This document shows, in pieces, positions 45,840 to 55,913 of a stretch of DNA of 64,000 bases (positions are counted from its first letter, which is position 1; the number at the start of each line of letters is the position of its first letter). The DNA is from an uncultured Eubacteriales bacterium. Its GTDB lineage: Bacteria; Bacillota; Clostridia; Oscillospirales; Acutalibacteraceae. The stretch spans positions 1 through 64,000 of the forward strand of contig CAKSOL010000005.1 of the NCBI GenBank assembly GCA_934477125.1. Direction: 5' to 3'. Position numbers and translations under genes: made by a program. The notes under the pieces are model-generated. The model searched no databases. It saw only the letters and a list, made by a program, of their open reading frames with translations, and was not told the DNA's origin.

Positions 45840-46640
45840 TTATTTCTGTTCTATAACGGATTCCTGAACTCCGTAGGTGTTAGCAATCTTTAACATTGAA
45901 CCGTCTGAATAAGCCTTTTTCATAAATTCATTAAGCTTTTCGGCAAGGTCGGAACCCTTTCTGAAGCCGACGCCGTAATCCTCTTCCTCGGCTACACCAA
46001 CCGTATAGGTAAGATCTGCATAGCTTGTTCCCTCGCCTATCATTGCGCCTGCCATAAGAAGGTCGATAACAGCTGCGTCAGAAGTTCCGGCGTTGACTTC
46101 CATAAGCGCGTCAGCCTGAGCGGAAACCGAAGTTACGCTGTATCCGAGTTCCTTGAGAGCATCCTCGCCTGCCGAGCCTGCCTCTGCGGCGAATTTAAGG
46201 TCCTTAATGCTCTCTACTGTTTGATATTTGTCGGAAACATCCTTTTTAACAACAACAACCTGAGTGTTTTTGCAATATGCGTTTGAAACCGACATTCCGT
46301 TTTTAACCTCATCAGTAATTGTCATACCGTTCCATACGCAGTCAATGCTCTTATTTTTAAGCTCCATAATTTTGTTGTCCCACTCTATAACAACAAACTC
46401 TACATCGACGCCTAACTCCTTGGCAAACGCCTTAGCCATATCAGCATCAAACCCTATCCATTCGCCGCTGCCCTTGGTTTCTTCATAATCCATCGGTTTG
46501 AAATCGGTTATACCGACTATGAGCTTACCTTTTTCTTTTACATAATCGCTGTCAGACTTTTCTGAGTCACCTTTTTTTCCGCAGGCTGTAAAGCAAAACG
46601 CCATAACAGCAACCATTGCCAATGCTAATAACTTTTTCAT
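45840..46640 (-). CDS. Amino acid ABC transporter substrate-binding lipoprotein
   Basis: 266 residues with a lipoprotein signal (MKKLLALAMVAVMAFCFTAC, lipobox FTAC) and a family 3 solute-binding fold: LIVGITDFKPMDYEE, WIGFDADMAKAFAKELG, a DCVWNGMTIT strand and the hinge RKGSDLAEKLNEFMKK. It captures polar amino acids outside the cell for the permease/ATPase encoded downstream. The exact ligand (glutamine, cystine or other) cannot be read off. Confidence 0.92.
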   Translation of the reverse strand: MKKLLALAMVAVMAFCFTACGKKGDSEKSDSDYVKEKGKLIVGITDFKPMDYEETKGSGEWIGFDADMAKAFAKELGVDVEFVVIEWDNKIMELKNKSIDCVWNGMTITDEVKNGMSVSNAYCKNTQVVVVKKDVSDKYQTVESIKDLKFAAEAGSAGEDALKELGYSVTSVSAQADALMEVNAGTSDAAVIDLLMAGAMIGEGTSYADLTYTVGVAEEEDYGVGFRKGSDLAEKLNEFMKKAYSDGSMLKIANTYGVQESVIEQK

Positions 46641-46681
46641 TTTGAAACGCTCCTTTTTGTTTTGTTTCTTTCGATGGTCTT

Positions 46682-46710
46682 ATTATACTTCATCAAGCTA
46701 AAGTTGTAAA
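46682..46710 (-). promoter_or_regulatory. Promoter of the amino acid importer operon
   Basis: Minus strand TTTACA (46710-46705), 17-nt spacer, TATAAT (46687-46682), about 35 nt before the binding-protein start. Confidence 0.75.
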
Positions 46711-46811
46711 GTGTTTTTTTACTCTTTTTAATACATTTGTAGACTTGTATAAAAAAATTCAATAATTTGTCGCTTTATTGCTTTATTTAACTAAAGCAAA
46801 CGAACAAAAGA

Positions 46812-46838
46812 GAAACGCAGCCGCAACCGGTGCGTTTC
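46812..46838 (-). terminator. Terminator of the phosphomannomutase operon
   Basis: GAAACGCA (46812-46819) pairs with TGCGTTTC (46831-46838); on the minus strand TCTTTTGTTCG follows. Confidence 0.7.
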
Positions 46839-46849
46839 CAAATTAACCA

Positions 46850-48331
46850 CTACTTCTCCAATGCCGATATATCCAAGCCGTCGAATTTTTTAAGAAACGG
46901 GAGAATTTTTGATATATCCCGGTCAATGCCGCCTGCATTGCGGCTTTCAAAATTCATTGGCATAACCGGGTCATGAACGCTGAGTCTCAGCAAAAACCAA
47001 CCGTCCGGTGTTGAAACCCGAACTCCCTCGCGGTTGTCGTCAGCTATTTTATATTCCGGATTATTCTCGCAAAAAGCAGTAAGCTCATCTATAACCCGTT
47101 CGCCGTAGGTTTTAAAATAAGGAACAGTTATACCGAGCCGGCACTCTCCTTCCTCTGCCGGCATTTCAAGCTTACCTATAATTGAAGAAAGGTCGGTACC
47201 TCTTGCAAGCTCAACGACTATTTTGGTAACAAGATACGCACCGTCATCCAAAAAATAATTTTCTCTGAGGGCGGCATGACCTGAAGTTTCGATTGCCAGA
47301 GGGCAGTTAATTCCTTCGGCGCACAGCTCCTGCGCCTTATCGATAACATTTTTATAACCGCGCCTGTAACGGTAGTGAACGCCGCCAAGCTCTTTTTCAA
47401 TAAAGCTTTTAAGTCCGTCAGAGGTTACCGAATCTGTAACAACCGTAGCACCGGGATTGTCTTTGAGAGCAATATAGGACGCTAAAGCTATCAGCCGATT
47501 GCGGTTTATTTCCTCGCCGTTTGAAGCAACGCAGCCGGCACGGTCAACATCTGTATCGAAAATAAGTCCGAGATCGGCATTGCTTTCTTTAACCGCCTCG
47601 CAAATACTCTGCATTGCCTGAGCGTTTTCCGGATTCGGAATATGATTCGGAAAATAACCGTCCGGTTCGAGATATCTGCTGCCGGAAATATCGGCTCCGA
47701 GCGGAGCCAAAACGTCTTTGGCATAAAACCCGCCGACTCCGTTACCTGCGTCTACAACAATATGATACCCCTTGAGCGGTTGCTGCTCCGAGGTTTTTCC
47801 GAGAGAATCACATATTATTTTTCTTAGTCCGGCTGCATACTGCGGCATAAAGTCAACAGCCTCCATAACACCCGGCTTATTACAAATGATTTGTTCTCCA
47901 TTTGAAGCCATATCGAGAATTTTGCTTATATCAGTTCCTTCAAGACCGCCGTCACGCGTAAAGAATTTAAGACCGTTGCGGTCAAACGGATGATGACTTG
48001 CGGTTATCTGGATTGCGCCGTCCGCCTTTAGGTCAACAGTCGTCATAAACATAGCCGGAGTTGAGCACAGTCCGCAAAACAATGTTTTAATACCCGCATC
48101 AGTTAAAGCGCGGACAACCGAAACCGAAATTTCATTTGCGGTTATTCTGGAATCGTGACCGACAGCTATTTTAACATCCGTACACTTTTTTCCGCTTTTT
48201 TCACAAAGCCAGCGCGCAAAAGCCGCAGATATATCATAAACCGCTTCCTCGGTCAGCTGAATTTCCTTGCCGCCCTTATCGCTCGCTATGCCGCGGACAT
48301 CAGTACCGCTCTTCAAAAAACCGTATTCCAT
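46850..48331 (-). CDS. Phosphomannomutase/phosphoglucomutase
   Basis: 493 residues of the phosphohexomutase superfamily: SGTDVRGIASDKGG, the phosphoserine loop ADGAIQITASHHPFDRNGLKF, the Mg loop LIFDTDVDRAGCV, the sugar loop LAIETSGHAALRENYFLDDGAYL. The C-terminal domain has VSTPDGWFLLRLSVHDPVMPMNFES, typical of the mutase group with RxSxxxP rather than the SGTEP motif of the enzyme at 15678. It should supply sugar 1-phosphates for surface polysaccharide, as the operon partners suggest. Confidence 0.9.
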   Translation of the reverse strand: MEYGFLKSGTDVRGIASDKGGKEIQLTEEAVYDISAAFARWLCEKSGKKCTDVKIAVGHDSRITANEISVSVVRALTDAGIKTLFCGLCSTPAMFMTTVDLKADGAIQITASHHPFDRNGLKFFTRDGGLEGTDISKILDMASNGEQIICNKPGVMEAVDFMPQYAAGLRKIICDSLGKTSEQQPLKGYHIVVDAGNGVGGFYAKDVLAPLGADISGSRYLEPDGYFPNHIPNPENAQAMQSICEAVKESNADLGLIFDTDVDRAGCVASNGEEINRNRLIALASYIALKDNPGATVVTDSVTSDGLKSFIEKELGGVHYRYRRGYKNVIDKAQELCAEGINCPLAIETSGHAALRENYFLDDGAYLVTKIVVELARGTDLSSIIGKLEMPAEEGECRLGITVPYFKTYGERVIDELTAFCENNPEYKIADDNREGVRVSTPDGWFLLRLSVHDPVMPMNFESRNAGGIDRDISKILPFLKKFDGLDISALEK

Positions 48332-48349
48332 AAATAATCCTTTCTGTTA

Positions 48350-48988
48350 TCAAAGTGAACGAATAAATTTGACGCTGCGTTCCATATCATCCGAAAAAAC
48401 ATAACTTCCGGCAACAAGAACGGTTGCGCCGGCTTTTGCCGCCAGCGGTGCAGTTTCGGCATTTATACCGCCGTCTACTTCAAGCTCAATATCAAGTCCC
48501 CTGCGATGAATTTCATCTCTGAGACACGAAAGCTTATCAAGCGCCGAAGGCATAAATTTTTGACCACCGAAGCCAGGTTCAACAGACATAACAAGCACCA
48601 TATCGCAAAGTTCCAAAAGATGAAAAACTTCTTGCGGCTCGGTACAGGGCTTTATTGTTATACAGGCTTTGCAGCCAAGCTCGCGTATGCGTTTCAGCAA
48701 TGCCACACAATCCGAGCCTGCCTCATAATGAAAGCCGAGCCAATCGGAAACCTCGGCAAACTGCTCTATATACCTATGCGGTCGGTCAATCATCAAATGA
48801 ACATCCAAAGGAAGCTGCGTATGACGGCGTATGGATTTGATAACCGGTACTCCGAACGAAATATTCGGAACAAATATCCCATCCATAACGTCAAGATGAA
48901 GCATATCTGCCCCGGCGTTTTCAAGCCGCGCAATATCGTTTTTTAATTCCAGAAAATCGGCGGTCAGGACTGATGGAGATAGTTTCAA
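48350..48988 (-). CDS. rpe: Ribulose-phosphate 3-epimerase
   Basis: 212-residue TIM barrel. MKLSPSVLTADFLELKNDI, LHLDVMDGIFVPNISFG (catalytic Asp and metal His), DVHLMIDRPHRYI, LVMSVEPGFGGQKF and IELEVDGGINAETA are the family landmarks. It interconverts ribulose 5-phosphate and xylulose 5-phosphate. It lies in one operon with the phosphomannomutase and CapD-like gene (gaps of 18 and 23 nt), an uncommon pairing. Confidence 0.95.
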   Translation of the reverse strand: MKLSPSVLTADFLELKNDIARLENAGADMLHLDVMDGIFVPNISFGVPVIKSIRRHTQLPLDVHLMIDRPHRYIEQFAEVSDWLGFHYEAGSDCVALLKRIRELGCKACITIKPCTEPQEVFHLLELCDMVLVMSVEPGFGGQKFMPSALDKLSCLRDEIHRRGLDIELEVDGGINAETAPLAAKAGATVLVAGSYVFSDDMERSVKFIRSL

Positions 48989-49011
48989 AGCTTTAACCCC
49001 TTTTTAAAAAA

Positions 49012-50898
49012 TTAAACCGTAATTTTATTTCTGCTGCTATCCGTATGAGAACCGGATGCCGGAGTATAGTTGTAGGTCGGAACGAGTTTTTTTACATAAG
49101 CACGAATATCGGCATTTTCGTCATACATCTTTTCTTTCATTTCAAACAGGACTTTTTTGAACTCGTTTTCATCAAAATCAATGGGATGACCTATAAAGAT
49201 AAGATGATTGTCGGTTTGCTGCAAGCCCTCCTCCGACATAAGCATTTCCTCGTAAAGCTTTTCTCCGGGTCTCAGTCCCGTAAATTTAATATTTATATCC
49301 ACATACGGCTCATACCCGGAAAGTCTTATAAGATTTTCGGCAAGATCGAGTATTCTTACCGGCTCGCCCATATCGAGAACAAATATTTCTCCACCTTTAG
49401 CTGACGCTCCCGCCTGCAGAACAAGCGAAACCGCCTCCGGAATAGTCATAAAATAGCGAATTATATTCGGGTCGGTTACAGTTACCGGTCCACCTTCGGC
49501 TATTTGCTTTTTAAACAACGGAATGACGCTGCCGTTGCTTCCGAGAACATTTCCGAAACGAACAGCAACATATTCTGTATCATAAAGAGAATTGAAGCTT
49601 TGAATAATCATTTCGCAAATTCTTTTGCTTGCGCCCATAATGTTCGTCGGATTAACAGCCTTATCGGTTGAGATAAGAATAAATCGCTGAACACCGTATT
49701 TAGCGGCGCAAAGAGCTGTCTTATATGTACCGAATACATTGTTTTTGATTGTTTCGTTCGGACTGTCCTCCATAAGAGGGACATGTTTATGAGCAGCCGC
49801 ATGATAAACAATATCGGGCTTGTACCTTGCAAATACGGCATCAAGTCTATGGGTATCGCGAACAGAGCCTATAAGAGTTTCAAGCTTCAGCTCCGGATAT
49901 TCGCGCTTCAGCTCGTTTTGTATATCATATGCGTTATTTTCATAGATATCAAATATTATAAGCAGTTTTGGGCTATGGGACGCAATCTGCCTGCAAAGCT
50001 CACTTCCGATAGAACCGCCTCCACCGGTTACGAGAACCGTTTTCCCGGAAACATAATTCATAACAACATCGATATCCATTTTTATCGGTTCGCGTCCGAG
50101 TAAATCTTCAATTTCAACCTTTTTTACCGACTTGACAACTTCTCTTGAATCGGTAAGCAGCTGAACGACCGATGGGATTATACGAAGCTCGCAATGAGTT
50201 TTCTGACAAATCCTCAGTATTGCCGATCGCTGTTCCTTGGAACAGGCGGGTATTGCAAATACAATCATATCAATGTCATATTTCTTCGCCGCCGATACTA
50301 TTTCATCTCTGCCGCCGACAATCAGGACACCGGAAACATAATGACCTTTCTTTAAAGGGTCATCATCTATAACGCAGCGAACCTTACAATTCTTTGAATT
50401 GTGATTTACGTTTATATCTTCTATAACAATATTGCCGGCAGAACCTGCCCCTATCAGCATAATATTTCCGCGCAGCATATCATCGTTATGACTGCTTGAG
50501 TAGGAATGATTAAGATATTGTCTGTATAAAACGCGGATACTGCACAGTAAAAACGCAGATAAAACCGCAAACACACAATAATAACCTATTGAAAACATAA
50601 GACCGAATACGCGGTGGACGATAATACACAGTGCGATTGCCGTGATATCAGCTGCCGCTATTCGCATAAAATCCTGCCAAACCGCGAAACGCCAAAGGGT
50701 ATGATAAACATGGAAAAAGTGCGCAAAAAGGATAAAAAACATTGGAAAAAATACCATTGAATAAATCAGACTGTCAGCCTTAACCGCAGAGAAACCGTCG
50801 GTAAGCTGTATTGCCGCGAGCATAGAAATATCTGCCACCACAAAATCAAGCAGCAGACTTAAAAGAAATTTCACATATCGGTTATTCATTAAATACAC
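49012..50898 (-). CDS. CapD/WbpM-type nucleoside-diphosphate-sugar epimerase/dehydratase
   Basis: 628 residues: four N-terminal membrane helices (about 10-125), a first Rossmann-like CoA-binding-type domain (IMLIGAGSAGNIVIEDI), and a C-terminal extended SDR domain with VTGGGGSIGSELCRQI (NAD loop), YHAAAHKHVPLMED and NPTNIMGASKRICEMI, the atypical active-site segment of UDP-GlcNAc 4,6-dehydratases. It starts the synthesis of UDP-deoxy-amino sugars for capsule or glycoprotein. First gene of a three-gene operon. Confidence 0.9.
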   Translation of the reverse strand: MYLMNNRYVKFLLSLLLDFVVADISMLAAIQLTDGFSAVKADSLIYSMVFFPMFFILFAHFFHVYHTLWRFAVWQDFMRIAAADITAIALCIIVHRVFGLMFSIGYYCVFAVLSAFLLCSIRVLYRQYLNHSYSSSHNDDMLRGNIMLIGAGSAGNIVIEDINVNHNSKNCKVRCVIDDDPLKKGHYVSGVLIVGGRDEIVSAAKKYDIDMIVFAIPACSKEQRSAILRICQKTHCELRIIPSVVQLLTDSREVVKSVKKVEIEDLLGREPIKMDIDVVMNYVSGKTVLVTGGGGSIGSELCRQIASHSPKLLIIFDIYENNAYDIQNELKREYPELKLETLIGSVRDTHRLDAVFARYKPDIVYHAAAHKHVPLMEDSPNETIKNNVFGTYKTALCAAKYGVQRFILISTDKAVNPTNIMGASKRICEMIIQSFNSLYDTEYVAVRFGNVLGSNGSVIPLFKKQIAEGGPVTVTDPNIIRYFMTIPEAVSLVLQAGASAKGGEIFVLDMGEPVRILDLAENLIRLSGYEPYVDINIKFTGLRPGEKLYEEMLMSEEGLQQTDNHLIFIGHPIDFDENEFKKVLFEMKEKMYDENADIRAYVKKLVPTYNYTPASGSHTDSSRNKITV

Positions 50899-51017
50899 CC
50901 TTAAATTATTTAATACATTAATAATACGTCATTCCGCTTTAAAAATCAATATAAAATTATTACAAATTTTGAACAATATATAATTCCGAACGGTTCAAAT
51001 TCTCTTTAAAAACCGTT

Positions 51018-51881
51018 TCAGCGCAGATTTTTGTATTTAACGGCATATTGCTTCGGCGTTACTCCTTTATATTTTCGGAATGTGCGTGAAAAATAACTTA
51101 AATCATTAAATCCGCATTCAAATGCCGCTTCCGTTACCGTGCAATTATTTAAAGCAATTTCGCGGGCTGAACAATCTATGCGAAACCGGTTTACATAATC
51201 CATAGGCGTTCTATTCGTATAGCTTTTGAAGAGTCTGCATAGATATTTTTCATTCATTCCGCATAATGAAGCCATTTCCGCAAGAGAAATATGCTCCGGA
51301 TAATGCTTTTCTATCCAATTAAGTAAGGTTGTCATAATTTCGGATTGATGTTCATTGCGCTTTGACTGACGTTCTGTTTCAAAAAAGTCGTTTTCAAGCA
51401 GCAGTCCAAAAAGGCGGTAAAGATTGGCATAAACCGAAAATTCATAATATTCCGAATGTTTGCTGAGCGAATCAAAAAGCGAGCAGGCGGTTATATAAAC
51501 AATTCCGTTATCTTCATTGAGCAAACAATTTGCCGGTATTGCTCCGTTTATAAGAGGAAGAATATACGCAAACAAAGCGTCAGCGCCGCTGCGGCAAAGC
51601 ATATTTAAATCAAATACTACACATTCATATACGCAGTCATCGGGCTTACCGCTGTGAACAACGCCGCCGCCAATCAGAGCAATATCCCCTCTTTTAAGCG
51701 AATAGTCAACGCCGTTCAGATATAAATGCATACTCCCCCGCTTAACTCTGAGTATTTCAAATTCGCGATGCCAATGCGCCGGCATTTCATACGAAATATG
51801 CTCTTTGCTGACATAATAATACTGTATCGGAAAACCGGCAGAACCGCGTTCAACCTTTTCATACAGACCAATGCTTTTCAT
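51018..51881 (-). CDS. AraC-family transcriptional regulator
   Basis: 287 residues from ATG 51881 (GAGG 8 nt upstream). An N-terminal cupin sensor domain (HWHREFEILRVKRGSMHLYLNGVDYSLKRGDIALIGGGVVHSG) and a C-terminal double helix-turn-helix (ISLAEMASLCGMNEKYLCRLFKSYTNRTPMDYVNRFRI and TVTEAAFECGFNDLSYFSRTFRKYKGVTPKQY). It is divergent from fucI, with 21-bp-spaced direct repeats in between, so it probably activates fucI and the rhamnosidase gene in response to a deoxysugar. Confidence 0.9.
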   Translation of the reverse strand: MKSIGLYEKVERGSAGFPIQYYYVSKEHISYEMPAHWHREFEILRVKRGSMHLYLNGVDYSLKRGDIALIGGGVVHSGKPDDCVYECVVFDLNMLCRSGADALFAYILPLINGAIPANCLLNEDNGIVYITACSLFDSLSKHSEYYEFSVYANLYRLFGLLLENDFFETERQSKRNEHQSEIMTTLLNWIEKHYPEHISLAEMASLCGMNEKYLCRLFKSYTNRTPMDYVNRFRIDCSAREIALNNCTVTEAAFECGFNDLSYFSRTFRKYKGVTPKQYAVKYKNLR

Positions 51882-51901
51882 AACGTACCTCACAAAGTGA
51901 A

Positions 51902-51959
51902 TATTGTTACAATATATTTACTTATTGTACAAGTATTTTATCACATAAGCAACTATAAT
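51902..51959 (+). promoter_or_regulatory. fucI promoter with direct repeats for the AraC regulator
   Basis: TATTGTTAC at 51902 and TATTGTAC at 51923 are direct repeats exactly 21 bp apart, the two-turn spacing used by AraC-type activators. TATAAT follows at 51954-51959, without a good -35 box at the proper distance, as expected for an activator-dependent promoter. GGAGG is at 51979-51983. Confidence 0.65.
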
Positions 51960-51992
51960 ACAATAAAGAAATAATTTTGGAGGTTAAAAATT

Positions 51993-53789
51993 ATGGCTGA
52001 CAACAGATACATACAGGATTATCCGGTAATAGGAATTCGTCCTACCATCGACGGACGGCGCGGTGTTTTGGGTGTTCGTGAGTCACTGGAAGACCAGACC
52101 ATGAATATGGCGAAAGCCGCCGCAAGTCTTTTCACCGAAAACATTAAATACTCAAACGGCGAGCCTGTTAAGGTGATTATCGCGGATACCACCATAGGCA
52201 GAGTAGCCGAGGCTGCCGCCTGCGCGGATAAGTTCCGCAAGGCGGGCGTGGATATAACCTTAACCGTGACCCCCTGCTGGTGCTACGGTGCCGAGACTAT
52301 GGATATGGAAAAGGACACAATAAAGGCGGTTTGGGGCTTTAACGGCACCGAAAGACCGGGCGCTGTGTATTTGGCGTCTGTGCTTGCAACCCACGTTCAG
52401 AAAGGTCTGCCCGCGTTCGGTATTTACGGCCACGATGTATGCGACGCAGACGATACCGAAATCCCCGACGATGTTAAAGAAAAGCTCCTCCGTTTCGGCA
52501 GAGCGGCGGTAGCGGCGGCCACAATGCGCGGTAAATCCTATTTGCAGATAGGCTCTATCACAATGGGCATAGGCGGCTCTATAATTGACCCGCACTTTAT
52601 TGAGGATTACCTCGGTATGCGCGTCGAATCGGTAGACGAGGTGGAAATCATCCGCCGAATGACCGAGGGCATTTATGATGAGAAAGAGTATGAAAAAGCT
52701 CTTGAATGGTCAAAGAAGTATTGCAAGATGGGCTTTGACAAAAACCCCGAAAATTTGCAAAGAACCGACGAGCAGAAAAAAGAAGACTGGGAATTTACCG
52801 TTAAGATGTGCGTTATCATAAAAGACCTTATGAACGGTAATAAAAATCTACCGAAAGGCTGTGAGGAAGAAGCGGTAGGACACAACGCGATAGCAGCGGG
52901 CTTCCAGGGTCAGCGCCAGTGGACGGACTTCTATCCGAACTGCGATTTCCCCGAAGCTTTACTCAATACCTCGTTCGATTGGAACGGAGCGAGAGAGCCG
53001 TACATACTCGCAACCGAAAATGATGTTTTAAACGGTCTCGGTATGCTGTTTATGAAACTGCTCACCAACCGCGCGCAGATGTTCGCCGATGTAAGAACCT
53101 GTTGGAACGGCAAGTCGGTAAAAAGAGTAACGGGATATGACCTTGAGGGTCACGCAAAAGAGGCGGACGGCTTTATTCACCTTATAAATTCGGGCGCCTG
53201 CTGCCTTGACGCAAGCGGCGCGGCAAAGGACGAAAACGACAACGCCGTTATGAAGCCATGGTATGATGTAACGGATGCCGACCAAAAGGCTATTATGGAT
53301 AACACCACCTGGAACTATGCCGACCTCGGTTACTTCCGCGGCGGCGGTTTCTCCTCACGCTTTGAAACAAAGGCTGAAATGCCCGCAACAATGATAAGGC
53401 TTAACCTTATAAAGGGCTTGGGACCCGTACTCCAGATAGTTGAAGGCTGGACGGTTGAACTTCCCGAAAATGTCAGCGATACTCTCTGGAAACGCACCGA
53501 TTATACTTGGCCCTGCACCTGGTTTACTCCGCGCGTTACGGGCAAGGGCGCGTTTAAGTCGGCTTACGATGTTATGAACAACTGGGGCGCAAACCACGGC
53601 GCTATATCCTATGGGCATATAGGCGCAGACCTTATAACGCTCTGCTCCATTCTCCGTATTCCGGTTTGTATGCACAATGTACCCGAAGAAGATATATTCC
53701 GCCCGGCTGCATGGAATGCTTTCGGAATGGATAAAGAGGGCGCGGATTACAGAGCTTGTGCTAATTACGGCGCACAGTTTAAAAAGTAA
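51993..53789 (+). CDS. fucI: L-fucose isomerase
   Basis: 598 residues matching the FucI length. Landmarks: YPVIGIRPTIDGRRGVLGVRESLE at the start, PCWCYGAETMDM, GLPAFGIYGHDVCDADDTEIP, GSITMGIGGSIIDP, and the metal-ligand region AIAAGFQGQRQWTDFYPNCDF. It isomerises L-fucose to L-fuculose (and often D-arabinose). Codon choice is richer in G/C at third positions than in its neighbours, compatible with high expression or separate origin. No fuculokinase or aldolase is nearby, so the rest of the pathway must be elsewhere. Confidence 0.95.
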   Translation: MADNRYIQDYPVIGIRPTIDGRRGVLGVRESLEDQTMNMAKAAASLFTENIKYSNGEPVKVIIADTTIGRVAEAAACADKFRKAGVDITLTVTPCWCYGAETMDMEKDTIKAVWGFNGTERPGAVYLASVLATHVQKGLPAFGIYGHDVCDADDTEIPDDVKEKLLRFGRAAVAAATMRGKSYLQIGSITMGIGGSIIDPHFIEDYLGMRVESVDEVEIIRRMTEGIYDEKEYEKALEWSKKYCKMGFDKNPENLQRTDEQKKEDWEFTVKMCVIIKDLMNGNKNLPKGCEEEAVGHNAIAAGFQGQRQWTDFYPNCDFPEALLNTSFDWNGAREPYILATENDVLNGLGMLFMKLLTNRAQMFADVRTCWNGKSVKRVTGYDLEGHAKEADGFIHLINSGACCLDASGAAKDENDNAVMKPWYDVTDADQKAIMDNTTWNYADLGYFRGGGFSSRFETKAEMPATMIRLNLIKGLGPVLQIVEGWTVELPENVSDTLWKRTDYTWPCTWFTPRVTGKGAFKSAYDVMNNWGANHGAISYGHIGADLITLCSILRIPVCMHNVPEEDIFRPAAWNAFGMDKEGADYRACANYGAQFKK

Positions 53790-53804
53790 TAAGTGCTTTT
53801 TGAC

Positions 53805-55913
53805 ATGACAAACTTGGCAAAATGGATATGGCTGCCTGATGAAAGGTATCCGGAAAATCAAACCTGCGAAATTTCATTTATGAGAGATACGGGCTGCGCA
53901 AGCTTTTGCGTAGCCCAGTTTCTCCGCATATACCGTTTTAAAAAAGAAATTTCAAGGGTTTGCCTGAATACAGGCGGCGACACGGCATTTAAGCTGTTTT
54001 TAAACGGGAATTATATTGAAAACGGACCTGTGTGCGCAGGCGGAGATTGGATTGACATAGGAAAGCTGCCATATTACTACACTCAGCGCTATGAGGTTGC
54101 TCAAAGCGGAAATCAGCTGCAATTTGAGGCGCTTGTTCAGTTAGGGGCTACCGCCTGCTGTGATTATTCCTGCGGACATGGCGGATTTTATTTAGAAGGT
54201 ACGGTTATTTTTACCGACGGTTCGCACGAACATATCGGAACGGACGAGAACTGGCTTTGCCGACTTGACCGCAGATATACTTCACCGCTTGCTTATGATG
54301 AATCAGTCTTGCAGGATGAATTTTTGAATGCCGTTCCCGATACAACCGAGCGCAGCCTTAAAGAATCGGAAATTCCGCCGATTTCGACCCGTATTATTAA
54401 ACCTTGTGCCGAAAATACAGTGAAGGTAATGCCCGGAGAAAGCAAAGTTACTCAATTCGATTTCAAGCTGGTTTACGCTGCATATCCGATAATTGAAACG
54501 GACGGCGCGGCAAAAATCAATGTTTCTTGGTATGAAAAGCCCGAACAAATCGATGATGCAAATACCTATCAGTTAATGTTTTCCGAAAAATCCCGCTTTG
54601 AGGCGCTGCGTTTTAAAAGCGTCGGCGGCGTTAAAATTCAGATTGAAAACACCGATAACCGCCCGATAACCGTAACATTTTCTGCAAGAGAAAGCTATTT
54701 TCCGATAGAAGAGCAAGGCTCATTTTCTTGCTCCGACGAGGGACTTAACCGCGTTTATGAGCTTTGCAGGCATACGCTTCGTATATGCAGACAAAGTATT
54801 CATCTTGACAGCGTTACTCATCAGGAAATGCTCGCCTGTACCGGAGATTATCTCATTGAAACAAAAATGACCGAGTTTACATACGGTGATATGCGGCTTT
54901 CAAGGCTTGATGTCAAGCGAACCGCAGATTTTCTGATTGCGAATAACGGCGTTTTATTCCATACAACATATAGTCTGCTTTGGGTAGAAATGCTGTATAC
55001 TGTGTTTGAATTTACAGCCGATACCGACCTGCTGCGCTATTGCCTTCCGGCGTTAAAGCTGCTTTTTGAGCGTTTTTCGGAATATACCGGTGAAAACGGT
55101 CTTGTTGAGCGGACGCCGAATTATATGTTTATCGACTGGCTCGATATCGAGAGCTATTCGCTGCATCATCCGCCGAAATATCTCGGACAGACCGCAATGT
55201 GCGCATTTTATTACAATGCGCTGAAAACGGCGGTAAAGATTTATAATGTGCTTGATATGAGCTTTGACGCCTATGTTTTGCGGCAGCGCGCCGAAAGTTT
55301 GAAAAAATCAATTAACAGCCTGCTTTACGATTCAAACATAGGGCTTTATTTTGACGGTTTGCCGACAGATAATCAGGTTGCCGAGAACGATTGGCTGCCC
55401 GAAAATCAAAAAAGGAAACATTTTTCCCGTCATTCTAACGTGCTTGCCGCGCTATACGGCGTTTGTGATAATGCGCCTGAGTTGCTGGCTCGCGCGCTTG
55501 ACGCTTCCGACTTGCCGGATATGCAGCCTTATTTTATGCATTATACTCTTAGTGCAATCGGAAAGTGCGGTATGTTCAAGGAGTACGGGCTACCTATACT
55601 TGAGCGCTTTAAGGAATTGGAAAAGGAATGTAATCGCGGGCTTAAAGAAGGTTGGATTGCTTCGGCCGGTTATCCGTTTGATTATTCCCATGCCTGGGGA
55701 GGAACGCCTGCGTATCAGCTGCCGCTTAATTTCCTGGGATTCAGAATGATTAAACCCGGATTCAAGGAAATTTCTTTATCGCCGCAGCTTTTCGGCTTTG
55801 AAAGCGCTGAAATATCTATGCCGTCACCTTACGGGATGCTGCGCTGCATACTGCGTCAGGGACAACCCGCTGTAATTGATATTCCGCAGGAAATAAAATA
55901 TAAATTATGTTAG
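53805..55913 (+). CDS. GH78-like alpha-L-rhamnosidase
   Basis: 702 residues from ATG 53805; an in-frame GTG at 53793 is also possible, neither with a clear ribosome binding site. N-terminal beta-sandwich domains (KWIWLPDERYPENQTC, FLNGNYIENGP) precede an (alpha/alpha)6 barrel: SFSCSDEGLNRVYELCRHTLRICRQ, then the family block LDSVTHQEMLACTGDYLIE with the acidic catalytic region, and the C-terminal SAGYPFDYSHAWGGTPAYQLP. No signal peptide, so it acts inside the cell on imported oligosaccharides. 16 nt after fucI, in the same operon; it suggests joint use of fucose/rhamnose-containing glycans. Confidence 0.82.
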   Translation: MTNLAKWIWLPDERYPENQTCEISFMRDTGCASFCVAQFLRIYRFKKEISRVCLNTGGDTAFKLFLNGNYIENGPVCAGGDWIDIGKLPYYYTQRYEVAQSGNQLQFEALVQLGATACCDYSCGHGGFYLEGTVIFTDGSHEHIGTDENWLCRLDRRYTSPLAYDESVLQDEFLNAVPDTTERSLKESEIPPISTRIIKPCAENTVKVMPGESKVTQFDFKLVYAAYPIIETDGAAKINVSWYEKPEQIDDANTYQLMFSEKSRFEALRFKSVGGVKIQIENTDNRPITVTFSARESYFPIEEQGSFSCSDEGLNRVYELCRHTLRICRQSIHLDSVTHQEMLACTGDYLIETKMTEFTYGDMRLSRLDVKRTADFLIANNGVLFHTTYSLLWVEMLYTVFEFTADTDLLRYCLPALKLLFERFSEYTGENGLVERTPNYMFIDWLDIESYSLHHPPKYLGQTAMCAFYYNALKTAVKIYNVLDMSFDAYVLRQRAESLKKSINSLLYDSNIGLYFDGLPTDNQVAENDWLPENQKRKHFSRHSNVLAALYGVCDNAPELLARALDASDLPDMQPYFMHYTLSAIGKCGMFKEYGLPILERFKELEKECNRGLKEGWIASAGYPFDYSHAWGGTPAYQLPLNFLGFRMIKPGFKEISLSPQLFGFESAEISMPSPYGMLRCILRQGQPAVIDIPQEIKYKLC

